Shown: piece by piece, positions 8,201 through 13,683 of the stretch
How positions within the stretch are numbered: the first letter of the stretch is position 1
How the letters are laid out: each line of letters opens with the position of its first letter
Assembly (NCBI GenBank): GCA_949840475.1
Contig: CATKXA010000012.1
Span: forward strand, 1 to 15,069
Direction: 5' to 3'
Length of the DNA stretch: 15,069 bases
Origin: an uncultured Thermoanaerobacterales bacterium
Lineage (GTDB): Bacteria; Bacillota; Clostridia; Christensenellales; UBA1242
Program-made: the position numbers and the translations under genes
The notes under the pieces: model-generated
What the model saw: only the letters and a program-made list of their open reading frames with translations
What the model was told of the DNA's origin: nothing
Databases searched by the model: none

Positions 8201-8807
8201 CATCAACAAAGTAGCCACAACATTGCTCGTCAGTTAGTGGCAAACCGAAATCTGTAAGTTTAGTTTCAAGATTAGTAATATCAGTACTAGTCAAATTACC
8301 GTCAACAAAAATGTTTAGCTCAACCTCGTAAGCTCTATAAAAGTTATTATCAACTACAGCATCGCCAGTTATGTTTAAAACAGCACCCTCTTCCAAGAAA
8401 ATTCCTGGTACATGCTGTGCACTATTACCCTCAATTCTTCCGCCTTCAATATTACATATACCACCGGCTTCAACATAGATAGCACCACCATAAAGCGCTT
8501 GGTTACCAGTGATAGTACCGCCTTTCATTGTAAAGGTTGCACCGCTAGACACATATACAGCTCCGCCATATCTACGGCTTTTGCCTTGCATGACGCCACC
8601 CTCAAAAACGCTTTCTTGGTTATGATCTAGAAAAATAACACCACCCTTAAGTGATTTATCAGCAGTAGACGCACCTGTTTGGATAGCAGCTTCAGCTGGT
8701 TTTCCACCATTAGCTTTTAAACCAAGTCCCAAACATAATCCAAGCATAGCTATTGCTACGCAAAAAACTGGTAAGATTATTGCTAATATTCTATTACTTT
8801 TTTTCAT
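5244..8807 (-). CDS. Secreted BspA-like leucine-rich-repeat protein with beta-helix and Cys modules
   Basis: This is probably an extracellular adhesin-like or matrix protein; its ligand is unknown. A signal peptide spans residues 1-41 (KK, hydrophobic 8-30, AEA-A). Residues 55-150 contain repeated GGxI/GGA...ITGN-like turns typical of right-handed beta-helix surface proteins. About 300-755 is a run of BspA/LRR_5-type repeats of the form AFxxCxxLxxIxIPxxVTxIG. It includes two copies of the family phrase YDSRxNCNAI with TNxxVxG (374-395 and 638-658). The C-terminus (808-1187) has a tandem module: two CxxC pairs (C818/C821, C845/C848; C1032/C1035, C1060/C1063), each followed by a beta-sandwich-like stretch ending in IRNL. 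There is no LPXTG or C-terminal membrane anchor, so it is likely released or held non-covalently. The ATG is preceded by AGAAGGA at 5 nt. It is monocistronic, with its own terminator. Confidence 0.9.
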   Translation of the reverse strand: MKKSNRILAIILPVFCVAIAMLGLCLGLGLKANGGKPAEAAIQTGASTADKSLKGGVIFLDHNQESVFEGGVMQGKSRRYGGAVYVSSGATFTMKGGTITGNQALYGGAIYVEAGGICNIEGGRIEGNSAQHVPGIFLEEGAVLNITGDAVVDNNFYRAYEVELNIFVDGNLTSTDITNLETKLTDFGLPLTDEQCCGYFVDDELKLGVDTNARVFAVAQMNKEMESVRNENDIEVANLYTKTATVSSTYFSLNSATDTYTFKINRDGYQGTTVENVVVPRMYNGKKVDSLGIDYWYNNSISYDNTYVKTITYPTTIVRFNSSGLKDIKNLKSFYIRETLVDGFVDTSIYYKPFVFWGCVNLEKLEVSAKHPKYDSRDNCNAIIDTQTNTLVFGIKTTVIPESVTKIGNSAFNKNTHLTNINIPSSVTEIGQYAFSECSNLANVTFNEGLTTISNYAFQKSAIQTVTFPNSLTTIGSSAFYETSSLTSIVIGNGIKKLDSSAFSSTGITGEITIPASITELGSGVFADCKSITKAICLQNCNIPYGLFRDCSNLSEIVLGENIKKIDGLAFASTALTELIIPDNVERIDNRHSFQNCKALTKVYIGKNVSYIDEYFNTFAGCSALEKIIVSEENPYYDSRENCNAIVNSQTNQIVSGCKNTIFLDSFTGISGDAFDGCTGLERVVLKENIKSLGGAFRNCSNLKEIIILGVTGIENWYGSEAFSGCTSLQTIYLSKSIKSMNSPPFRYTNSSVEIYCQYSESEIPSGWGTNWNYNSSTKLETHYGVSLAEYCQTVHGTTPVVDTPVGCEIDGVSHIDCDICGRIEIVAPAVGHKVEIKANGDGTCLNCGEKLDYAIINGDVAGLPGFDITKDGFETSCNKESNTTGLFIFAFTDLTIDFEYFLTTQGNCSFFLAKADINEASTDLFEDNTTSTRYIKSSVTLKAGEVASFGFTNWPSEDSSSGVKIRNLKLTKWTETVEPTCTETGERQGVDLLTGKTVTETLPMLMHNVETWTVTQEAVSCTEPGHKHGTCTRCNKTIEADIVIDHDADISLGLSEFTCKSCNEKLLLAYTGQKYVDENTILVDSSNQFYIWTTTQKKVTITFEYFNDGLASLNIVSGHMPEGSTDPVITEHITEKNNTITFKTFTITLEPGDALAIQLLDKDGQYDINENAKAYIRNLVVTEVEA

Positions 8808-9174
8808 ACTATCCTTCTCTTATGTTTTGCTTTTTTATAAGTTTTTATTATATTTATTAATATATTTATAAAAGCCCCGCATTTTGAGCAAATTTATACA
8901 CATAAATATTACTATTTTGTGCGAGTCGATGTCAAACTTTTTAGGCTCCAACAAGGATTATATTTTAAATATTTTTCAATCCAAAAATAAAAAAATCGCC
9001 CTATCACAAGTGCTCTTTAAACCTCTTTATCCCCTCGTTTATCATTTACTCGGTTTATCGCTTACCCGTTATCTTAGATCGCCTCAGTCTCGGCGTCGCC
9101 TAGCCAGCTCCTAGGGCTGGGAGCTAGAGGTGTGGCTATACTTTATTTATTTGTTTTATCGTTTGACCGTTTTT
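8808..9174. other. Gene-free region upstream of the LRR gene
   Basis: The first ~70 bp (8820-8890) are extremely AT-rich and hold the LRR-gene ribosome binding site and presumably its minus-strand promoter. Several TATAAA/TATAAT-like hexamers are present but no clear -35, so I do not assign one. From 9026 to 9073 there are four imperfect 12-16-nt units built on tttatc, with a related copy at 9151-9166. A hairpin lies at 9100-9127. A short plus-strand frame at 8884-9114 has no ribosome binding site and crosses these repeats, so I do not call it a gene. Confidence 0.55.
9100..9127. repeat. Short hairpin bounded by CTAG
   Basis: Outer CTAG arms (9100-9103 and 9124-9127) and inner arms ccagc (9104-9108) and gctgg (9116-9120) form a 9-bp stem with a 7-nt loop and a 3-nt bulge. 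It is more GC-rich than its surroundings. It lies just outside the palindromic element cluster and shares the CTAG boundary word with two of its ends. Confidence 0.45.
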
Positions 9175-9304
9175 GCAAGTGGGTTAGTTGATACTTATAG
9201 CAAGGCTCGAATGAAAAATGCGGGCACGGGGTTTATTTTAATAAATCCCTGTCCGCATTTTTTGTTCAGTTAACGCAGTTAGAAGTGTCAAACAATTCGC
9301 TTGC
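9175..9304. repeat. Palindromic element A (130 bp)
   Basis: The outer arms gcaagtgggttagttgatac... (from 9175) and ...tcaaacaattcgcttgc (ending 9304) pair imperfectly, 16 of 22 as DNA and more if G-U pairs are allowed. The core at 9214-9263 is a long hairpin, aaaaatgcgggcacgggg paired with ccctgtccgcattttt, with A and T runs on either side like a bidirectional terminator. Most of the element aligns with element B at 9533-9663, including the unpaired word caaggctcgaat and the words gttcagttaac and gttagaag. No open reading frame lies inside, so it is a non-autonomous repeat or a structured RNA. Confidence 0.65.
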
Positions 9305-9536
9305 TATAGCGGGTTAGTTGGCGTTCTTGTGCTAGGCTCATAAAAAAATCCACGCTGGAGTTTTCGTCAGAACTCATGCCTTTTTAGCTCATTTTGCTTC
9401 TCGCAAAAGTTCGCTTTTCTTTTGCAAGGTTCTTCCTTTCCCAAAAACAAAAGGTACCCTTTTTTTTTGGGTACCATTATTTTATATGACTGTGTGGATT
9501 TTTTATAGAAACAACGCCATTTGTTTAATGTGCTAG
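9304..9536. repeat. Palindromic element C (about 233 bp, diverged)
   Basis: It starts with ctatagcgggttagttggc, clearly related to the left ends of A and B, and carries the matching words aggctc and a poly-A run. The inner arms ataaaaaaatccac (9340-9353) and gtggattttttat (9493-9505) pair. Further out, ggcgtt (9320-9325) faces aacgcc (9513-9518). The inside is longer than in A or B. It holds a perfect hairpin ggtaccc / gggtacc (9453-9459 / 9469-9475) around nine T, and alternative ttttgc / gcaaaa hairpins at 9393-9425. No protein is encoded. It abuts A on the left and B on the right. Confidence 0.5.
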
Positions 9537-9663
9537 AGCGGGTTATTTGATGCTTATAACAAGGCTCGAATAAAAAAACACGGCACGGGGTATATTTTCA
9601 TATTCCCCTGTCGTGTTTTTTGTTCAGTTAACACAGTTAGAAGCGTCAAATAACCCGCTCTAG
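9533..9663. repeat. Palindromic element B with near-perfect terminal inverted repeats
   Basis: The left end (9533-9555, beginning ctagagcgggttatttgatg) and the right end (9641-9663) are inverted repeats matching at 22 of 23 positions. The core at 9572-9621 is a strong hairpin with A/T-run flanks. The whole element is about 131 bp, has no coding capacity and resembles a MITE or long palindromic repeat. Its right end overlaps the last codons' boundary of rpsR: the TAG stop of rpsR is read from the terminal CTAG. Confidence 0.7.
9572..9621 (-). terminator. Core hairpin of element B, likely terminator of the rpsF operon
   Basis: The stem cacggca/tgtcgtg continues through gggg/cccc, and on the minus strand it is followed by seven T. 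It lies about 40 bp past the rpsR stop codon, with no other terminator before it. A-runs and T-runs on both sides make it potentially bidirectional. It appears that the repeat element now serves as the operon terminator. Confidence 0.6.
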
Positions 9664-9932
9664 TTGTTTTTGTAAGGCAACAAAGCCATAACCCTCGCCC
9701 TCTTTATAGCGTTAGTTAGCTCTCTTTGGTGCTTAGCACAAACGCCAGTTGTGCGTCTTGGTATGATTTTGCCTTTTTCTGTCATGTATTTTCTAAGACG
9801 AGCAACATCTTTATAATCGATAGCTTCAATCTTATCAGAACAAAAAGCACATACTTTCTTAGGGCTCTTTCTAACCTTTTTAGGGTTCTTATCATCATAA
9901 GAAGCATTGTTGTTTTTAACTTGCTTTTTCAT
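9660..9932 (-). CDS. rpsR: 30S ribosomal protein bS18
   Basis: bS18 binds the platform of the 30S subunit as a partner of bS6. The 90-aa sequence has the family core: CAFC (28-31), KIEAIDYKDVARLRKYMTEKGKIIPRR and the CAKHQRELTNAIKRARVMALLPY block. The four ligands C28, C31, C64 and H67 mark it as the Zn-binding (C+) type. A basic N-terminal tail precedes them, as is normal. AAAGGAG precedes the ATG. It is the last gene of rpsF-ssb-rpsR, 56 bp after ssb. The stop codon TAG falls inside the terminal repeat of palindromic element B, but the C-terminus LLPYKNN looks complete. No rplI follows. Confidence 0.97.
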   Translation of the reverse strand: MKKQVKNNNASYDDKNPKKVRKSPKKVCAFCSDKIEAIDYKDVARLRKYMTEKGKIIPRRTTGVCAKHQRELTNAIKRARVMALLPYKNN

Positions 9933-9988
9933 GTTTTTCTCCTTTAAAAATTCTTCGCTGCGAAAAAAATTCGCTTTAATTTAACTGA

Positions 9989-10420
9989 TTAGAAAGGAAG
10001 ATTTCCGTCGTCAATAGGCTCGAACTTAGAAACAACATCTTTGCTGTCTTTCTTTCCTCCTACTGGTTTTTCTCCCTCATCATCACCCTCGCCATTAAAA
10101 TTTTGACGAGATGCTAAAAATTCAACATCGTCAGCAACAATTTCAGTCATATATCTGCGAGTGCCATCTTGACCCTCATATGACCTAGTTTGAATGCTAC
10201 CACAAATAGCAGCTTTGCTACCTTTTTTCAAATATTTGTAGCAGTTGTCAGCAAGACCTCTCCATACAATGATAGGAAGAAAATCTGCTTCTCTTTCGCC
10301 GTCACTACCAGCAAAACGTCTAGGAACTGCAATAGTGAATTTGCAAAGTGAAACACCATTGTTTGTTGTTGTTAATTCTGGATCTTTAGCAAGATTACCA
10401 ATAATCATAACCTTATTCAT
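9989..10420 (-). CDS. ssb: Single-stranded DNA-binding protein SSB
   Basis: SSB coats single-stranded DNA as a tetramer during replication, recombination and repair, and recruits partners through its acidic tail. Residues 1-105 form the OB fold, beginning MNKVMIIGNLAKDPEL and continuing with FTIAVPRR, the region WRGLADNCYKYLKKGSKAAICGSIQTRSY and ending YMTEIVADDVEFL. A short Gly/Glu/Lys-rich linker leads to the conserved tip DDGNLPF, which ends in Pro-Phe as usual. The 143-aa length is typical, though the linker is on the short side. AGAGG precedes the ATG, 14 bp after the rpsF stop codon. Its position between rpsF and rpsR is the conserved Firmicute arrangement. Confidence 0.97.
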   Translation of the reverse strand: MNKVMIIGNLAKDPELTTTNNGVSLCKFTIAVPRRFAGSDGEREADFLPIIVWRGLADNCYKYLKKGSKAAICGSIQTRSYEGQDGTRRYMTEIVADDVEFLASRQNFNGEGDDEGEKPVGGKKDSKDVVSKFEPIDDGNLPF

Positions 10421-10434
10421 AATTTAAACCTCTT

Positions 10435-10722
10435 TTATTTAACTTTTGCAATTATCATTTGGCGAACAATACCATCAGTGATAAGCATTTGACGATCTAG
10501 ACTAACGATAGCAGTTTCAGGTGCTTCAAAGTTTGCAAGAACGTAGAAACCTTCATTTTTGTAGTTAATAGGATAAGCAAATTTGCGAACGCCCCATTTC
10601 TCTACTTGCACATTTTTGCCACCATTACGCTCGATCATGCCTTGAACTTTAGAAATCAATTCTTCTTTGTTTTCATCGCTAAGGCCAGCTTCAATGATAT
10701 ACAACATTTCATATGCCTTCAT
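10435..10722 (-). CDS. rpsF: 30S ribosomal protein bS6
   Basis: bS6 forms a heterodimer with bS18 on the 30S platform. The 95-aa protein carries the family signatures MLYIIEAGLSDE near the start, WGVRKFAYPINYKNEGFYVLANF in the middle (43-70) and DRQMLITDGIVRQMI near the end. The length is standard for Firmicutes. AAGGAGG lies 10 nt before the ATG. It is the first gene of the operon and follows a promoter at 10790-10818 and a short structured leader that may bind the S6:S18 dimer for feedback control. Confidence 0.97.
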   Translation of the reverse strand: MKAYEMLYIIEAGLSDENKEELISKVQGMIERNGGKNVQVEKWGVRKFAYPINYKNEGFYVLANFEAPETAIVSLDRQMLITDGIVRQMIIAKVK

Positions 10723-10741
10723 AATTATTTAACCTCCTTTT

Positions 10742-10787
10742 GGACTCATTCGGTCTTAAAATAAATTTAAGACAAGGAACTATGTCT
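10742..10787 (-). ncRNA. Candidate S6:S18 autoregulatory leader of rpsF
   Basis: Read on the minus strand, the 5' UTR has a hairpin GTCTTAAA-TTTAT-TTTAAGAC, immediately followed by CGAATGAGTCC. The 3' end of the hairpin thus gives the trinucleotide CCG next to a stem, and GACAT on the 5' side can pair with AT-GA-GTC on the 3' side. The known rpsF leader that binds the S6:S18 complex shows a conserved CCG in an internal loop between two stems. The placement, right after the predicted transcription start and before the ribosome binding site, fits. The covariation model was not run. Confidence 0.5.
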
Positions 10788-10789
10788 TT

Positions 10790-10818
10790 AGTATAACAAA
10801 CAACTTTAAATTTTGCAA
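10790..10818 (-). promoter_or_regulatory. Promoter of rpsF-ssb-rpsR
   Basis: On the minus strand, TTGCAA (10818-10813), a 17-bp spacer and TATACT (10795-10790) form a near-consensus sigma-A promoter. Transcription would start near 10783, at the foot of the candidate S6:S18 leader. Confidence 0.75.
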
Positions 10819-10877
10819 GCATACTTTTAAATTTTACAAAATTTCGCCAAAAGTTTGTTCAGCATCAAAACATATTG

Positions 10878-10905
10878 TTGACAAACGCAATATATATATT
10901 ATAAT
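10878..10905 (+). promoter_or_regulatory. Promoter of the P-type ATPase gene
   Basis: Perfect sigma-A hexamers TTGACA (10878-10883) and TATAAT (10900-10905) are 16 bp apart. They lie about 45 bp before the ATPase start, with AGGAG just ahead of the ATG. The promoter is divergent from the rpsF promoter, with about 60 bp between the two -35 hexamers. Confidence 0.75.
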
Positions 10906-10949
10906 AAAATATAGTATTTATATTATATTCATTATTATCAGGAGCAAAA

Positions 10950-13655
10950 ATGACTCAAAAAAATAGTAGTAAACAAGTAAAAATTGAAGACGTCATCAGT
11001 CAAAAACCAAAAACTGAAGAAGTTAAATACCCTAGCGTTTTGGGCGACACTAATAAAGCTAAAGTTTCTAAGACTACCAAACAACCAAAAAGTAAGACAG
11101 CAAATCCTGCTGCCAAAGTTTCTGATAATAAAAAAACAGAAAAAACACCAAAGGCATTGAAGCCAGAAAATACAAATGAACCTGAGGTAGTAGTAAAAGA
11201 AAAACCAGAAGCTTCTTCAAAGCGAAAAAATAAAAAGGAAGAAGAAAAACCTAATAAAATAAATAAACTTAAAAATAAACTCTTTGGCAAAAAAGAACCA
11301 GAGCCAGTTAAACCAGTTAGAGTCAAACGTGTAAAAACAGACTATAATTTTGGGCTTACCGCAGACCAAGTCAAAGAAAGAGTAGTTAAAGGTCAAACAA
11401 ACGAAACTCCAAACCAAAGTGTTAAAACATACAAAAAAATATTCTTTGAAAACATCTTTACGTTCTTTAACATTCTATGTTTAGCAGTAGCAATCAGCCT
11501 TATTTGCGTTGGTGCATGGAGCAACTGCTTGTTTATGGCTATCATTATCATCAATACAGCCATTGGTATCATTCAAGAGATTAAAGCTAAAAAGACCATT
11601 GAAAAATTGTCACTACTAACCGCTCCTGCTGTAAAAGTTATGCGTGACGGCGTTGAAAACACTATCACAATGAGCGAAGTAGTTATTGACGACATTCTCA
11701 TACTATCTAACGGCAAACAAATAGTTGCAGATAGTAGCGTTGTAGAGGGCACTATTGAAGTTAACGAAAGTATGCTAACAGGTGAAAGCTTGCCTATCAA
11801 GAAAAAAGTTGGCGACACTATTTATGCTGGTTCGTTCGTCGTTAGCGGAAATTGTAGAGCTAGGGTTGAAAAGGTTGGTAAAAACACTTACATTCAACAA
11901 CTAGCAGCAAAAGCAAAACAATATAAGCGTCCAAGAAGTGAACTATTTAATTCGCTTAAACTCATTATCAAAGTTATAGGTATTATAATCATTCCTCTCG
12001 CTATTCTTACCTATTTGAACAACTATGTATCAACAAAAAGTATATCTGACACTATCATTTATACAGCAGGATCAATAATCGGCATGATACCGTCTGGAAT
12101 GTTTTTGTTAAGCTCTGTAGCCCTAACCGTTTCAGTTATTAAGCTCGCTAGACGTAAAGCACTTGTGCAAGACTTGTACTGCGTAGAGATGCTTGCAAGG
12201 GTTAATGTCCTTTGTCTTGATAAAACAGGAACTATCACTGATGGTACTATGAAGGTTTATAACTGTTTGCAGCTAAACAACACTCCATATACTTTAAAAA
12301 GAATAATGGGTTCGATGTTGTCTGCACTTGCCGACAATAACCAAACTAGCCAAGCACTAATTAATTACTTTGGCTATAACAAAGAATTAAAGCCAGTTTC
12401 AACTGTTCCTTTCTCAAGTTCAAGAAAACTCTCTGCTGTCACTTTTGAAAACGCTGGAACTTATATAATGGGTGCTCCAGAGTTCGTAATACCAAACTGC
12501 AGCGACGAGAAGATAAACAACATGGTCGAACAGTATGCAAAAGATGGTTACAGAGTACTGCTACTTGCCTACTCTTCATCTGCAATCGTTAAGGATAACC
12601 CACCTTCAAATAGAACACCAGTTGCATTGTTGATTTTAGAGGACAGAATTCGTGACGACGCTATTTCAACCATTTCTTGGTTCAAAAATAATGGCGTAAA
12701 AGTAAAAATTATCTCAGGCGACAACCCACTAACTGTTGCAGAAATTGCAAAGCGTGTAGGCGTCGAAAATACTGAATCGTTTATTAACCTAGAAGGACTA
12801 AACGAAAAACAAGTAATAGCTGCTGCAAACAAGTATACTGTCTTTGGTAGAGTTACACCTGAGCAAAAAGCAATATTGATCAAAGCACTCAAAGCTGCTG
12901 GAAACACTGTTGCAATGACTGGCGATGGCGTTAACGATATCCTTGCATTAAAAGAGGCAGACTGCTCTATTGCAATGGCAAGTGGTAGTGAAGCTGTTAG
13001 AAGCGTATCGCACATGGTGCTTTTAAACTCAGACTTTGGTAGCATGCCTGAAACAGTGCTTGAGGGCCGTAGAGTTATTAATAACGTTCAAAAGTCTTCA
13101 TCACTATTCTTCATGAAAACAATATTTACTATTGTGTTTACAATTATTTGTTTAATCATTCAGGAAAAATATCCACTCAACACTCTGCAAATGCTACTAA
13201 TGGAAACCTTTGTAATAGGTATACCGTCATTCTTCTTAGCGTTCTTGCCAAATGACAAACCAGTTACTGGTAAGTTCATATATAACTTAATTAGAAATGC
13301 CTTGCCTGGTGCAATCACACTAATTCTTAATATTTCAGCAGTATTCCTATTTGTATTCTTAACATCTGGACCATTATCTGAGCACGAACTACTTTTAAGT
13401 ACTATGTGTACAATCACTTTAACCTTTACAGGACTTGGCCTACTAATGAGACTATGCAAACCTTGGACAGCTCTAACCTCAATATTGTACGTAGCAATGG
13501 TTGTGTGTTGCTGTTTGGGTGTAATATTCTTCCCTGAGTTTTTAAAACTCGGAACAACCGACTTAACACAAAAATTGTTTATAATAATTCTATCAATTAT
13601 CTCCCCTACTCTTATCAATATTATATATAAACTTTTTGAAAAGATTAGATTATAA
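10950..13655 (+). CDS. P-type cation-transporting ATPase (CtpE-like) with long basic N-tail
   Basis: This membrane pump couples ATP hydrolysis to cation transport. The actuator TGES is at 277-280, the phosphorylation site DKTGTIT begins at Asp424, and the hinge GDGVND is at 658-663. Two membrane segments lie at about 163-205 (M1-M2), two at about 336-400 (M3-M4), and about six in 715-900. The M4 motif is PSGM (381-384), where Ca pumps of the SERCA type have PEGL. The stretch LVQDLYCVEMLARVNVLCLDKTGT resembles, from memory, the mycobacterial Ca pump CtpE and related uncharacterised Firmicute pumps, so calcium is the best guess but is unproven. Residues 1-130 are an added Lys/Pro/Glu-rich, probably disordered tail. 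No metal-binding CXXC domain is present, which argues against a copper or zinc pump. AGGAG precedes the ATG. Confidence 0.9.
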   Translation: MTQKNSSKQVKIEDVISQKPKTEEVKYPSVLGDTNKAKVSKTTKQPKSKTANPAAKVSDNKKTEKTPKALKPENTNEPEVVVKEKPEASSKRKNKKEEEKPNKINKLKNKLFGKKEPEPVKPVRVKRVKTDYNFGLTADQVKERVVKGQTNETPNQSVKTYKKIFFENIFTFFNILCLAVAISLICVGAWSNCLFMAIIIINTAIGIIQEIKAKKTIEKLSLLTAPAVKVMRDGVENTITMSEVVIDDILILSNGKQIVADSSVVEGTIEVNESMLTGESLPIKKKVGDTIYAGSFVVSGNCRARVEKVGKNTYIQQLAAKAKQYKRPRSELFNSLKLIIKVIGIIIIPLAILTYLNNYVSTKSISDTIIYTAGSIIGMIPSGMFLLSSVALTVSVIKLARRKALVQDLYCVEMLARVNVLCLDKTGTITDGTMKVYNCLQLNNTPYTLKRIMGSMLSALADNNQTSQALINYFGYNKELKPVSTVPFSSSRKLSAVTFENAGTYIMGAPEFVIPNCSDEKINNMVEQYAKDGYRVLLLAYSSSAIVKDNPPSNRTPVALLILEDRIRDDAISTISWFKNNGVKVKIISGDNPLTVAEIAKRVGVENTESFINLEGLNEKQVIAAANKYTVFGRVTPEQKAILIKALKAAGNTVAMTGDGVNDILALKEADCSIAMASGSEAVRSVSHMVLLNSDFGSMPETVLEGRRVINNVQKSSSLFFMKTIFTIVFTIICLIIQEKYPLNTLQMLLMETFVIGIPSFFLAFLPNDKPVTGKFIYNLIRNALPGAITLILNISAVFLFVFLTSGPLSEHELLLSTMCTITLTFTGLGLLMRLCKPWTALTSILYVAMVVCCCLGVIFFPEFLKLGTTDLTQKLFIIILSIISPTLINIIYKLFEKIRL

Positions 13656-13683
13656 AAAAAGCTCCTTTTTAGGAGCTTTTTTT
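13654..13683. terminator. Bidirectional terminator between convergent genes
   Basis: gctcct (13661-13666), a TTTT loop and aggagc (13671-13676) form a perfect 6-bp GC-rich stem, flanked by seven A and seven T. It lies between the stop codons of the ATPase gene (plus) and the gerC-like gene (minus), and it can end transcripts from both sides. Confidence 0.9.

Noticed and set aside
8820..8890. Specific -35/-10 assignment for the LRR gene
   Set aside because: Several TATAAA/TATAAT-like hexamers occur in this AT-rich stretch and none is paired with a convincing -35 at 16-18 bp.
8884..9114. 76-codon plus-strand frame in the gap upstream of the LRR gene
   Set aside because: No Shine-Dalgarno sequence and no recognisable protein; its end crosses the tttatc repeats and the CTAG hairpin.
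9453..9475. ggtaccc/gggtacc stem as the terminator of a plus-strand gene
   Set aside because: No plus-strand gene precedes it, the T-run is in the loop rather than after the stem, and it is better explained as part of element C.
9175..9663. Complete insertion sequence or CRISPR array
   Set aside because: No transposase reading frame exists here, and the repeats are inverted palindromes of differing length rather than evenly spaced direct repeats with unique spacers.
12569..13045. Long antisense frame opposite the P-type ATPase
   Set aside because: A shadow of the conserved pump domains, with no ribosome binding site and no family resemblance.
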